A stretch of 64,000 bases of DNA, taken from the NCBI GenBank assembly GCA_016704275.1, contig JADJAK010000006.1, positions 62,001-126,000 of the forward strand, in the 5' to 3' direction. A model generated the notes under the pieces. That model did not search any database and was not told where the DNA came from. It was given only the letters and a program-made list of their open reading frames with translations. A program made the position numbers and the translations under genes. Of this stretch, positions 44,854 through 54,142 are shown one piece after another. Numbering within the stretch: position 1 is the stretch's first letter; each line of letters begins with the position of its first letter. This DNA is from Gemmatimonadota bacterium. GTDB taxonomy: Bacteria > Gemmatimonadota > Gemmatimonadetes > Gemmatimonadales > GWC2-71-9.

Positions 44854-45737
44854 GCGACTCGAAGCGATTGGGCCGCGGACTCGAGTCGCTGCTCGGACCG
44901 ATCTCGCGTGAGCAGGCGGAAGCGACTGGTGCGCTGCGCGAGATTGCCGTCGGCGCGATCTCCGCGAATCCGTATCAGCCGCGCCGGACCTTCGACGAGG
45001 ACGCGCTCGCCGAACTCACGTCGTCGATCGAGGCGTCGGGCTTGTTGCAGCCGATCGTGGTGCGTCCGGTTGGGAATCGCTATGAGTTGATCGCCGGCGA
45101 ACGCCGTTGGCGTGCAGTGCAGCGGCTCGGCTGGGCCAAAGTCTCGGCGGTCGTTCGCGACTTCGATGATCGCACCGCACTGACGCTTGCCCTGATCGAG
45201 AACCTGCAGCGCGACGATCTCTCGGCGCTCGACGAAGCTGCCGGCTATCAACGCCTGATGGCGGAGTTCTCGATTCCGCAGGCCGAAGTGGCTCGGCTCG
45301 TCGGCAAGGATCGCTCGACGATTGCCAACACGCTGCGCCTGCTGAAGTTGCCCGCCGATGTGCAGGAGCTGCTCGCGGGGAAGCATCTCGCCGAGGGGCA
45401 TGCGCGCGCGTTGCTGGCGATCGAGGATCAGCGCGAGATCTCGCGTCTGGCGCAGGAAGCGGTCGAGAAGGGGTGGTCGGTTCGCGAGGTGGAAGCGGTG
45501 GTGCGTGGCGAGGCGCCCGAGAAGGCGCGCGGCAAGATGATGAAGAAGCCGGCGACGCCGAAGGCCTCCTCCGCCGATGCGCGCCGCGTCGAGGATGCGC
45601 TCCGCAAGCGCCTCGGCACCGACGTGCGCCTCACCGCCAAGCGGCGCGGGCGCGGCCTCCTCGCCATTTCGTACTACTCGAACGACGATCTCGCGCGCCT
45701 GCTCGAGATGCTGCTTGGGGCACCATTCGAAGGGTGA
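44850..45737 (+). CDS. parB: Chromosome partitioning protein ParB
   Basis: A 295-aa CTPase/DNA-binding protein that spreads from parS. The N-terminal segment KRLGRGLESLLGP is the ParA-contact region; ANPYQPRRTFDEDALAELTSSI and AGERRWRAVQRLGW form the CTP-binding ParB/Srx fold (GERRWRA), followed by a helix-turn-helix (PQAEVARLVGKDRSTIANTLRLL) and a C-terminal dimerisation domain. ATG start overlapping the parA stop. Confidence 0.96.
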   Translation: MSDSKRLGRGLESLLGPISREQAEATGALREIAVGAISANPYQPRRTFDEDALAELTSSIEASGLLQPIVVRPVGNRYELIAGERRWRAVQRLGWAKVSAVVRDFDDRTALTLALIENLQRDDLSALDEAAGYQRLMAEFSIPQAEVARLVGKDRSTIANTLRLLKLPADVQELLAGKHLAEGHARALLAIEDQREISRLAQEAVEKGWSVREVEAVVRGEAPEKARGKMMKKPATPKASSADARRVEDALRKRLGTDVRLTAKRRGRGLLAISYYSNDDLARLLEMLLGAPFEG

Positions 45738-45817
45738 CGCGAACCACCCGCCGGGTCGCGGGGTAGTACCCAGTTCCTGATTCGACTTCGACAGCCGACC
45801 CTCACCCAGGTCCTGGC

Positions 45818-46795
45818 ATGCGCCGTCTCCTTCTGCTGTCCGCACTCCTGCTCGTTGGCGCGTGTGCGCCGAAGCCATCGGCCAACGACGGCGCGTTTCG
45901 CGTCGCGCTGATCACGCCGGGTTCCATCGCCGATGCGGCGTGGAATGCCGGGGCCTTCGCGGGACTCGGGCAGATCAAGGATTCACTCGGCGCCGCCATT
46001 TCACACATCGAGGCGCGCACCCCCGCCGATCAGGAAGAGGCGCTCCGTTCCTACGCCGCCGCCGGCTACACGATGGTGTATGGCCACGGCTACGAGTTCC
46101 AGGCCCCCGCGGAGCGGGTCGCGAAGGACTTCCCCAACACCGTCTTCGTGATCACCTCGGGGCAGCAGGTCGCCGGGAAGGTGGTGCCGCTGATCTTCCG
46201 CATTCACGAAGCGACCTACCTCGCCGGGATGGTGGCCGGCGCACTCACGAAGACAGGCAAGATCGGCTTCGTCGGCGGGATGGAGCTGCCGCCCATCAAG
46301 CTCGGCTACGATGGCTGGGTGCAGGGCGCGCAGGCGACGCGCCCCGACGTCGAGACGCGGCTCACCTACCTCGGCAACTTCGACGATGCCGCTGCTGGCA
46401 AGGAGGCGGCGCTCGCGATGATCCGCCTCGGCGTTGACCAGCTGCACCACAACGCCGATGCCGCCGCGATCGGACTGTTCGGCGCCGCGAAGGAATCGCC
46501 CAACGTCTATGTCTATGGGGCGAACGCCGACCAGAGCGCGCTGGCACCGGAGCGTGTCATCGGTTCGGCGGTGCTCGACCTGCCGCGTGCGCTGCTGCTC
46601 GTCGCCCGCGAGGTGAAGGAGAATCGGTTCACGCCGCGGGTCGAGTCGTTCGGGCTGGAGAGCGGCGTGATCTCCTTCGCGACGAACCCCGCGCTCACGA
46701 CTATCTGGCCAGCCGGGCTCGCGGAGCGGGTGCAGGCCGCGCGCGATTCGATCATCGCGGGAACCCTCGTCGTTGCCGGAGTGAAGACGCCATGA
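45818..46795 (+). CDS. BMP-family substrate-binding lipoprotein of a nucleoside ABC importer
   Basis: A 325-aa lipoprotein with lipobox LLVGAC (Cys 16). The BMP/Med fold is seen in FRVALITPGSIADAAWNAGAFAGL, FVITSGQQVAGKVVPLIFRIHEATYLAGMVAG, KIGFVGGMELPPIKLGYDGW and NVYVYGANADQSALAPERV. Relatives bind nucleosides for the ATPase plus two permeases that follow at 47.6-53.8 kb. It overlaps the Nif3-like gene by 4 bases. Confidence 0.9.
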   Translation: MRRLLLLSALLLVGACAPKPSANDGAFRVALITPGSIADAAWNAGAFAGLGQIKDSLGAAISHIEARTPADQEEALRSYAAAGYTMVYGHGYEFQAPAERVAKDFPNTVFVITSGQQVAGKVVPLIFRIHEATYLAGMVAGALTKTGKIGFVGGMELPPIKLGYDGWVQGAQATRPDVETRLTYLGNFDDAAAGKEAALAMIRLGVDQLHHNADAAAIGLFGAAKESPNVYVYGANADQSALAPERVIGSAVLDLPRALLLVAREVKENRFTPRVESFGLESGVISFATNPALTTIWPAGLAERVQAARDSIIAGTLVVAGVKTP

Positions 46796-47559
46796 GAACT
46801 GCCGCGCTGAGCGAGATGGTCGACTTCCTCGACGGCTACCTCCGCATCCGCGAGGTGCCTGACGAGTCAGGCGCGGTGAACGGATTGCAGGTCGCGAACG
46901 AAGGCGAGGTCACCGGGATCGTGGCCGCCGTCGACGCGACGCAGCGCACCATCGATCGCGTGGTCGCCGAGTGCCCGCGTGGCACGATGCTGCTGGTGCA
47001 CCACGGCCTCTTCTGGGATGGCAATCGACCAGTGACCGGCCGGCGCTACCGACGGATCAAGGCGCTGCTCGATCACGACGTCGCGGTCTACAGCGCGCAC
47101 ATTCCGCTCGATGTGCACCCCGAGGTCGGCAACAACGCGGTGCTCGCCAAGATGCTCGGCATCCTCGATCCGGTGCCATTCGACAGCTACAAGGGGATGC
47201 CGTTCGGCGCGTCGGGCCACCTGATCTCACCGCGCGACACGTTGGTGACGAGGCTGACGGAGCTGCTGGGCGACCAGGTCCACCTGATCCCCGGCGGCCC
47301 GGAGACGACGACGCGGGTCGGGATCATTACCGGCGGCGCGGGCGGTCGGATCGAACAGGCGGCCGCCGCCGGCCTCGACACCTACATCACCGGCGAAGGC
47401 GCGCACCACACCACCTTCGACGCGCTCGAATACGGCGTCAACGTCCTCTACGCGGGCCACTATGCCACCGAGACGGTCGGCGTGAAGGCGCTCGGGCAGC
47501 TGGTGGCCGAGCGGTTCGGCGTGGCGTGGGCGTTTCATGATCATCCGACGGGGCTCTGA
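46792..47559 (+). CDS. Nif3-like dinuclear metal-centre protein
   Basis: A 255-aa protein of the Nif3/YbgI/DUF34 family. Metal ligands are recognisable: LLVHHGLFW (His pair), YSAHIPLDVHPEVGNNAVLA, and the late GEGAHHTTFDALEYGVNVLYAGHYATET. The function is debated (GTP cyclohydrolase-like or metal-dependent hydrolase). It is translationally coupled to the BMP lipoprotein gene (ATGA), which is an unusual partner. Confidence 0.9.
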   Translation: MRTAALSEMVDFLDGYLRIREVPDESGAVNGLQVANEGEVTGIVAAVDATQRTIDRVVAECPRGTMLLVHHGLFWDGNRPVTGRRYRRIKALLDHDVAVYSAHIPLDVHPEVGNNAVLAKMLGILDPVPFDSYKGMPFGASGHLISPRDTLVTRLTELLGDQVHLIPGGPETTTRVGIITGGAGGRIEQAAAAGLDTYITGEGAHHTTFDALEYGVNVLYAGHYATETVGVKALGQLVAERFGVAWAFHDHPTGL

Positions 47560-47560
47560 C

Positions 47561-47597
47561 CGATGATCGATGATCGATCATCGATGATCGATCATCC
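47561..47597. repeat. Heptamer array F (GATGATC type)
   Basis: CGATGATCGATGATCGATCA then TCGATGATCGATCAT: 7-bp units that are nearly self-complementary, directly after the Nif3 stop codon and 16 bases before the ATPase start. The same unit type recurs in arrays G, H and I, all within the nucleoside transporter region. Confidence 0.8.
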
Positions 47598-47612
47598 CGC
47601 CGGGGGCCAACG

Positions 47613-49020
47613 TTGCTGAGGCTCTCCGGCATCTCAAAATCGTTTGGCTTGCTGCTCGCCCTCGACGACGTCTCGTTCGACGTTGCCGCCGGTGAGGTGC
47701 ATGCGCTGCTCGGCGAGAACGGGGCGGGGAAGAGCACGCTGATCCGGATTGCAGCGGGGCCCTCCGCCAGGATATGGCACCCGATCGCGGTCTTTCCGTA
47801 GTCCGGGCCCGCAGCACGGGCGCAGCATGCTGCGCCCGTACGGCGTGGTCGCTCAGCACTTCTCCTCGATCCCCGCATTCACCGTCGCGGAGAACATTGC
47901 GCTGGCGGCAGGGTGGCGGGAGACGGGGCGGGCGGCGGAACGGCGTGCCGCCGAGGTGATTGCGCGGCTCGGGTTGCCACTCGATGCGACGGCCGTGGTC
48001 GAGACGCTCTCGGTGCAGTTGCGGCAGCGCCTGGAAATTGTGAAGGCGCTGGCCGGCGATGCGCGCGTGTTGCTGCTCGACGAGCCGAGTGCCGTGTTGG
48101 CACCGCGCGAGGTGACGGAACTGTTGCAGCTGGTGCGCGACTTCGCTGCGAAGGGCGGGGCAGTGGTCTTGATCACCCACAAACTCGACGAGGTGTTTGC
48201 GGCGGCCGATCGCGTCACGGTACTGCGTCGGGGCAAGGTGACCTTCACCGGCCAGGTGGCGGGGGAGACACCGGCGAGTCTGTCGCGCGCGATGATCGGC
48301 GGCGACCTGCCGCGCGTCGAGCGCAGGGCGCCGGTGCTGGGTGAGGTGGTGGTGCGCGCTGAGCGGTTGGTGGTGGAGCAGGTGCCACTCGACTTCGTGA
48401 TCCGAGCCGGTGAGGTGGTCGGCGTCGCGGCGATCGAGGGGAACGGCCAGCGGGCCCTGCTCCGCGCAGTGGCGGGGCTCGACGAGGCCGCGCCGCGGAG
48501 TGGGTCACTCACCGTGAGCGGGCCCGTCGCGTTCGTGCCGGAGGATCGCACCACCGAGGGGATCATCCCCGCACTCACCCTGACCGAGAACATCCTGCTC
48601 GGCGACCACACCGCGCCCTGGTGGCTCGACTGGCCGGCGCTCAGGGTGCGGACGGCCGAACTGCTTGAGGCGTTTGACGTGCGTGGCGGCGATGCCGATA
48701 CCCCGGCCGCATCGCTCAGCGGCGGCAACCAGCAGAAGCTGATCTTTGCGCGCGTACTCGAGCGATCGCCGAAGGTGCTGGTGGTGGAAGATCCGACGCG
48801 CGGCCTCGACGTGCAGGCGACGGCAGCGATCCACGAACGCTTGCGTGCTGCGGCGGCGAGCGGCGCGGCGGTGATCGTGCATTCCTCCGACCTCGACGAA
48901 GTGGTGGAGATCGCCGATCGACTCTTCGTGATGGCCAACGGCACGCTGACCGAACTGCCGATCGATACCCCGCGCGACGTGGTGGGCGATGCGATGCTCG
49001 CTGTGGGGAGCAGCGAGTGA
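47613..49020 (+). pseudogene. Nucleoside ABC importer ATPase, frameshifted near Walker A
   Basis: The first part (TTG start at 47613) encodes a normal ATPase start ending in LLGENGAGKSTLIRIAAG, then runs to a TAG at 47799. The rest continues in the next frame (open from 47749) with GVVAQHFSSIPAFTVAENIALAAGW, a second nucleotide-binding domain, LSGGNQQKLIFARVL and ending at 49020. The lost stretch is that between Walker A and Q-loop. A palindrome GGGCGCAGCATGCTGCGCCC (47819-47838) lies just before the Q-loop. At least one indel is needed to restore reading. Two ATPase domains fit the BMP-type system (NupA-like). Sequencing error or programmed frameshift cannot be excluded. Confidence 0.8.
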
Positions 49021-50057
49021 CGACCTCCTCGCGGGCGGGCCTTCGTGATGTGATGGTCACCGGCGGAGCGTTCGCCCTCGGGCTCGTATTGCTCGCGCTC
49101 TTCCTCCTGGTCGCCGGCTTCGATGTGCCGCTCGCGCTCGGTGCGCTCTGGCGCGGCGCCTTCGGCTCGTGGTACGCCATCACCTCGGCGACGCTCGTCC
49201 GCGCCACCCCGCTCATCCTGCTCGGGCTCGCGTTCACCCTCGGGAGCCGAGGCGGTGCCCTCAACATCGGGATGGAGGGGCAGTTCGCCCTCGGTGCGAT
49301 GGCCGCGGCGTGGGCGGGGACGCATGTCGGTGGACTGCCGATGGTGGTGGCGCTGCCGATCGTGCTCGCGGCCGGGATGATTGGCGGCATCGCCTGGATG
49401 GCCGTGCCGGTCCTCCTCAAGCTGCGCTTCGGGGTGACCGAGGTGATCTCGACGCTACTGCTGAACTTCGTGGCCGAGGCAGCGGTGAGCTGGGCGGTAA
49501 GCGGTCCGATGCAGGAGCCGACCCATGTCTATCCGCAGAGCGCGGCGATCGCGGCCTCGGCGCAGCTGCCGAAGCTGCTCCCCGGGGCGCGGCTGCACCT
49601 GGGGTTGGTGCTGGCGGTGCTGGTGGCGGTCGGATTGATGGTGTTGCTGCGCAAGACGCGCTGGGGCTTCGAGTTGCGCGCCGTTGGCGCGGGGCCACGC
49701 GCCGCCGAGGTGAGCGGCGGGATCCGGAGCGGCCGGCTGCTGGCGGTGGCGCTGCTGGCGAGTGGTGCGCTGGCCGGGCTCGGTGGTGCGGTCGAGGTCA
49801 GCGGCGTATCGTATGCACTCTACCTCAATCTCTCTCCGGGCTACGGCTTCACCGCGATTGCGGTGGCGCTGCTCGGTCGGCTCCAGCCGCTCGGCGTGGT
49901 GATCGCCGGAGTGCTCTTTGGTGCCCTCGAAGCAGGCGCCGGGGCGATGCAGCGCGACGCCGGGATCCCGGCGGTGGCGGTGCAGGTGGTGCAGGCGGTG
50001 GTGATCGTGACGATGGTGGTGGGGGGGCGGCGAGGATCGATGGTCGATGATCGATGA
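49017..50057 (+). CDS. Nucleoside ABC importer permease 1
   Basis: A 346-aa inner-membrane permease of the branched-chain/ribose/nucleoside class (NupP-like). GTG start overlapping the ATPase stop. About nine hydrophobic segments are seen; the conserved cytoplasmic segment GFELRAVGAGPRAAEVSGG and LGSRGGALNIGMEGQFALGA are typical. The last codons (SMVDDR) and the TGA stop are made of heptamer array G. Confidence 0.9.
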   Translation: MTTSSRAGLRDVMVTGGAFALGLVLLALFLLVAGFDVPLALGALWRGAFGSWYAITSATLVRATPLILLGLAFTLGSRGGALNIGMEGQFALGAMAAAWAGTHVGGLPMVVALPIVLAAGMIGGIAWMAVPVLLKLRFGVTEVISTLLLNFVAEAAVSWAVSGPMQEPTHVYPQSAAIAASAQLPKLLPGARLHLGLVLAVLVAVGLMVLLRKTRWGFELRAVGAGPRAAEVSGGIRSGRLLAVALLASGALAGLGGAVEVSGVSYALYLNLSPGYGFTAIAVALLGRLQPLGVVIAGVLFGALEAGAGAMQRDAGIPAVAVQVVQAVVIVTMVVGGRRGSMVDDR

Positions 50058-50131
50058 TCGATGGCATCCGATGATCGATGATCGATCCGCATCCCAACGA
50101 CTTACGACCTATGACCTACGACCTATGACCT
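50034..50131. repeat. Heptamer array G, left direct repeat of the decayed gene
   Basis: GATCGAT-type heptamers (50034-50087) followed by CGACTTACGACCTATGACCT-type heptamers (50097-50131). The last 62 bases (50070-50131) are identical to 51400-51461, exactly 1330 bp downstream. The array supplies the stop of permease 1 and ATG codons for what follows. Confidence 0.9.
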
Positions 50132-51390
50132 GGGCGCAGCAGACTGCGACTCATCCCGACGTTGCTCCTTGCCGCCTGCGCGGACGCGCGGACGATGCCG
50201 CGGGCGGCCTGGCTACCGGCAACACGGCGCCGCTTGCCCCGGCCGTGCGTGACTCGGCCGGCGTGGCGATCTTCGAGCATGCGGCGGATGCATTCGAGCG
50301 GGCCCCGCGTTTCGTGATGAGCGAGAAGCCGGTGACGACGGTGAAAGGGACGCGAGTTCGAGGTTGAGCTGACGCGAGGGCCTTCCGCGTGTTGCTGCTG
50401 CACGATGGCCGCCTGGTCTTCTTTCTTGATGGCTCGCTGTTCGTCCTCGGCCCGGATGGGAAGGAAGTGGAGCGGATCGGCCGATCCGGTGCGGGGCCCG
50501 CAGAGTTCATGGACGGGGAAATCACCAGGGGCTGGGCGACACCGTCATCGTCCATGATCGGGCGAACGGTCGAGTCTCGGTGGTCGTGCCCGGCAGGAGG
50601 GGTCGTGCGCAGCAGGGCCTTTCGAGCGACATCGCTGCGGCGGTTCACGGTCGTCGGGCAATTGTCTGGCGATCGATGCCATGCTGTGGCACCGAGGGAA
50701 TCAGGATCTCGGCCGAGCCCGCGCGGATCCCAATCCCAAGGTGCAGTGGCGATCGGCTCGCCTGGAACCAATGGCTCCGACAGGCTGGTGATCCTTGGTT
50801 GATTCGGTGGCCGGGCCGGACCATCGTCGCGGCAATCGGGGAATGCCACCTACTCCAATATGGCGTATCCGGTCATCGCCGTGGCGTGGGGAGCGGAGTT
50901 CCTGATCTCGCCGTGGACGACGCTGGTAGCTGCGGCGGATGGCGGCCGACGGCGCGCTGCAGGCCCGAGATCGTCGCGGTTCCGCGCCGAGGACCGACGA
51001 GGAGGGATCAAAGCGGAGGCGGATGAGCAGTTGCCCGGATCGCGGAGAGGCGCGCGAGCGCCCGGATGGAAGGTCCCGGCACAGATACCACGACGAGCGT
51101 CTTCCGGCGTGCGAGATGCCCCCGGGCGGGGATTCGCTACCGTGATCGGCAAGGCACTGATCGGTGCCGACGGCGTCGCGTGGATCAAGGATGGTGGCTA
51201 CCGGCAAGCGGACGCGCGATGGGGGTGGACGGCGCTCCGTCGCGACGGCACCATCCTCGGCCGCCTCGTCGGCACCGGGAAGGATCCGGTCGTCGCGTTC
51301 GGTGCCAACCGCGTGATGCTCAAGAGCGAGGACGAGGATGGCTTCGTGACGCTTCGGGTGCATACGCTGACAGTGCTCGATGATCGATGA
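50128..51390 (+). pseudogene. Decayed 6-bladed-propeller lipoprotein gene
   Basis: No long frame is intact, but pieces in different frames read like the lipoprotein encoded at 54143-55417: a signal segment LRLIPTLLLAACAD (frame 1), VRDSAGVAIFEHAADAFERA, LHDGRLVFFLDGSLFVLGPDGK with EVERIGRSGAGPAEF, GDTVIVHDRANGRVSVVVPG, EFLISPWTT, and a C-terminal GADGVAWIKDGGYRQADARW then RDGTILGRLVGTGKDP. At least four frameshifts separate them. It is flanked by identical 62-bp repeats. Confidence 0.8.
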
Positions 51391-51461
51391 TCGATGATCG
51401 ATGATCGATGATCGATCCGCATCCCAACGACTTACGACCTATGACCTACGACCTATGACCT
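51378..51461. repeat. Heptamer array H, right direct repeat of the decayed gene
   Basis: GATGATC units (51378-51415), then ATCCGCATCCCAACGACTTA and CGACCTATGACCT units up to 51461. Identical to array G over 62 bases. The sulfatase ATG (51455) is one of the ATG triplets of the array. Confidence 0.9.
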
Positions 51462-52864
51462 TCGCCACCAGACTCCGAATCGTCCCGATGCTCTTCCTCG
51501 CCGGCTGCGCGGGGACTGGCTCCCGCAGCGGCGCCGGCGTGGAGCCGCCCAACATCGTGGTCATCCTCGCGGACGACCTCGGCATCGGCGAGCTCGGCGC
51601 GTGGGGGCAGCAGGAGATCGCGACGCCGAACATCGACCGGCTGGCGCGCGAGGGGATACGCTTCACCGAGTTCCGCTCGAGTGCCGGCGTCTGCGGCCCG
51701 GCGCGCTGTTCGTTGATGACGGGGCATCACAACGGCACCTGCCGTCTCGATGACAACGACAACGACTATCTCCGTCCCGAGGATGTGACGCTCGCCGAGC
51801 GGCTGCGGAGCGCCGGGTACGCGACAGGGCTGTTCGGGAAGTGGGGGCTCTCGTGGGATGCGCGCCCCGAGTCGTGGCCGCAGGCGCAGGGCTTCGACGT
51901 CTTCTTCGGCTATCGCGACCAGGTGCACGCGCACAACTTCTATCCCGAGTACTTGATTGACGGGACCGATTCGCTGCGCACCGGCAACGTGGTGCCGAAG
52001 CCGACCAAGATGGGAGCGGGTCAGGCGACGGTGAAGCGCGCCTACGCGCCGGACCTGATGCGCGACCGCGCCTTTGCGTTCGTGCGCGCCAACGCCGGCC
52101 GCCGCTTCTTCTTGTATTGGGCCACCAACCTCCCGCACATCCACAACGAGATCGCGCGGAGCTCCCCCGATGGCGGCTACGAAACGCCGACGCTCGGCGC
52201 CTATGCCGACAAGCCGTGGCCGCTCCCCAAGAAGAGCTACGCGGCGCAGGTGAGCCGGCTCGATCAGGACGTCGGGGCAATCCGCGCGCTGCTCGACTCG
52301 CTCGGCCTCACCCGGAAGACGCTGATCGTCTTCCTCTCCGACAACGGTGCGACGTTCCTGAAGATCGCCAACGACGGCCAGAGCGACATCCCCGGTCGCT
52401 GGTTCAACGGCACCATGGGGTACCGCGGCTTCAAGGGCGACCTCTACGACGGCGGGCTGCGCGTCCCCGGGATCTTTACCTGGCCCGGCGTCGTGAAGCC
52501 GAGGGGCAACTACGCCGGCCGAGTCGACTTCACCGACCTGCACGCCACGCTGACGCAGGTCGCGGGGATGTCGGCGCCGAGCGACATCGACGGCCGCTCC
52601 TTCGCACCGATCCTCACCGGACGCGGCGGCTTCTCGTTGCGGCCGTATCAGGTGTGGTACTCGCCGGACCGCAACCAGAGCGCGGTGCTTCGCGGTGACT
52701 GGAAGGCGGTCTGGATGCGGGACACGATGCGCGTCTTCAACCTCGCGCAGGATCCCGGCGAGCAGCGCGACCTGCGCGCCGCGCAGCCGGCGATCAGTGC
52801 GGATCTCGACTCGATCCGCCGCGTCGAGGATCGGCGCCTGAAGCATCCGGTGAAGCCGAAGTGA
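51455..52864 (+). CDS. Exported sulfatase lipoprotein
   Basis: A 469-aa type I sulfatase/arylsulfatase. Lipobox LFLAGC (Cys 18) predicts lipid anchoring. The metal site begins with IVVILADDLG, and the formylglycine motif is CGPAR (Cys 80) in SAGVCGPARCSLMTGHHNG, so maturation by a formylglycine-generating enzyme encoded elsewhere is needed. Further motifs are GLFGKWGLSWD, FLYWATNLPHIHNE and FLSDNGATFLK. The substrate is unknown. It sits between the two permease genes of a nucleoside importer and its stop overlaps permease 2. Confidence 0.9.
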   Translation: MTFATRLRIVPMLFLAGCAGTGSRSGAGVEPPNIVVILADDLGIGELGAWGQQEIATPNIDRLAREGIRFTEFRSSAGVCGPARCSLMTGHHNGTCRLDDNDNDYLRPEDVTLAERLRSAGYATGLFGKWGLSWDARPESWPQAQGFDVFFGYRDQVHAHNFYPEYLIDGTDSLRTGNVVPKPTKMGAGQATVKRAYAPDLMRDRAFAFVRANAGRRFFLYWATNLPHIHNEIARSSPDGGYETPTLGAYADKPWPLPKKSYAAQVSRLDQDVGAIRALLDSLGLTRKTLIVFLSDNGATFLKIANDGQSDIPGRWFNGTMGYRGFKGDLYDGGLRVPGIFTWPGVVKPRGNYAGRVDFTDLHATLTQVAGMSAPSDIDGRSFAPILTGRGGFSLRPYQVWYSPDRNQSAVLRGDWKAVWMRDTMRVFNLAQDPGEQRDLRAAQPAISADLDSIRRVEDRRLKHPVKPK

Positions 52865-53769
52865 TCGAACTCGCGCTGGTCAGTGGCTTCGCGGCGGCGA
52901 CGGTGCGCGTCGCCACGCCGCTGGCGCTGGCCGCGCTCGGCGAGACGGTGAGCGAACGCGGCGGCGTGCTCAACCTCGGCATCGAGGGTGCGATGCTCGC
53001 GGGGGCACTCGGCGCGGCGGTGGGCGCGGTCTCGTTCGGTGCGGCGGGTGGCGTCGCGGCGGGTGTGCTCGCCGGTGTCGCGACGTCGGCGATTGTCGCC
53101 GCGGTGGCGATTGGCGCGCGCGCCGACCAGATCATCACCGGCACCGCGGTGACGCTCGGCATGACGGGACTCACCGGGTTGATCGCGCGGATCGCCTTCG
53201 GCAATGCAGGGGCCGGACTCACGGTGCCGACGATGGCGGCAATGCCGATCCCCGGCCTCAGCGACATTCCATTGATCGGTCCCGCGTTCTTCAGTCAGTC
53301 GCTGCTCAGCTACGCCGTCTATCTGTTGGTGCCTGCAGTTGCGTGGCTGCTCTTCCGCACGCGCTTCGGGCTGGAGTTGCGTGCGGCGGGGGAATCGCCG
53401 AGTGCGGCGCAGGCGATGGGGGTACGGGTGGGGCGGGTGCGGACCATCGGCACGTTGATCGGTGGTGCCTTCGCCGGGCTGGCGGGCGCCTCGCTTGTGC
53501 TGGCCCAGGTCGGCACCTTCGCCGAGAAGATGACGGCGGGGCGCGGCTTCATCGCGATCGCCATCGTGGTGCTCGGCCGCTGGCATCCGCTGGGTGCGGC
53601 GTTGGCCGCATTGCTCTTTGGCGCGGCGACCGCGCTGCAGTTCACCTTCCAGGCGAGCGGGAGTGCGGTGCCGTATCAACTCTTCCTGGCGCTGCCCTAT
53701 CTGTTGGCGTTGGCGGTGCTGGCGGTGGCGGTGGGGCGGAGGAAGGGGCCGGCGGGGTTGGGGCGGTAG
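52861..53769 (+). CDS. Nucleoside ABC importer permease 2
   Basis: A 302-aa membrane permease (NupQ-like), GTG start overlapping the sulfatase stop (GTGA). It has about eight hydrophobic segments, with TVSERGGVLNLGIEGAMLAGALGA near the N-terminus, RTRFGLELRAAGESPSAAQAMGVRVGRVR in the cytoplasmic loop and GFIAIAIVVLGRWHPLGA. Together with permease 1 it would form the membrane channel of the BMP-type system. Confidence 0.9.
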   Translation: MIELALVSGFAAATVRVATPLALAALGETVSERGGVLNLGIEGAMLAGALGAAVGAVSFGAAGGVAAGVLAGVATSAIVAAVAIGARADQIITGTAVTLGMTGLTGLIARIAFGNAGAGLTVPTMAAMPIPGLSDIPLIGPAFFSQSLLSYAVYLLVPAVAWLLFRTRFGLELRAAGESPSAAQAMGVRVGRVRTIGTLIGGAFAGLAGASLVLAQVGTFAEKMTAGRGFIAIAIVVLGRWHPLGAALAALLFGAATALQFTFQASGSAVPYQLFLALPYLLALAVLAVAVGRRKGPAGLGR

Positions 53770-53770
53770 G

Positions 53771-53834
53771 GCGAGAAGCGAGAAGCGAGAAGCGTGACGA
53801 GATGATGGATGATCGATGATGGATGATCGATGTA
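53771..53834. repeat. Heptamer array I
   Basis: GCGAGAA repeated three times (53771-53793), then GATGATG/GATGATC units (53801-53832). It follows the permease 2 stop and combines the unit type of array B with that of F-H. Confidence 0.8.
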
Positions 53835-53835
53835 A

Positions 53836-54066
53836 GCGGGCCCGGCGCTGGGGGGCCGGACGAGCGGGTTCCGTGTCGTCGAGCCCTCACCTCCGCCGGA
53901 CGTGCCGATTGCGGCGCCCCCGACATGCGGTATAGGGGGCGCCGCGGCGAAGACGCTTGGAACATAGCGAGACCGGAGCCCCAGGTCGGGCCCGCCGCGC
54001 ATCGGGGCCACCGCACGCCGGCTGCGCCGGCGCCGGCTATGCCGTCGCTTCGCTCAGGATGACACC
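53836..54066 (+). repeat. Mosaic long repeat, third copy, with half of a 120-bp repeat
   Basis: 53836-53992 matches the central part of the copies near mnmG (GCGGGTTCCGTGTCGTCGAG, GGCGCCCCC...GGGGGCGCC hairpin, GAAGACGCTTGGAACA). 54013-54038 is the GCCGGCTGCGCCGGCGCC block. 54046-54065 is the right arm of the GTCATCCTGAGCG family (CGCTTCGCTCAGGATGACAC). Nothing else is visible in this 373-bp gap. Confidence 0.85.
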
Positions 54067-54142
54067 ATCGGGGTGTGGCCGCCTGAGTTACGTTTCGAGC
54101 TGTCTCTGAACGGATCGTTTCCCGTCTGCAGTCGAGGTTGTC

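Noticed and set aside
47561..53834. GATGATC arrays as a recombination or Dam-regulation cassette
   Set aside because: GATC density follows from the heptamer sequence, and other arrays with the same 7-bp period contain no GATC.
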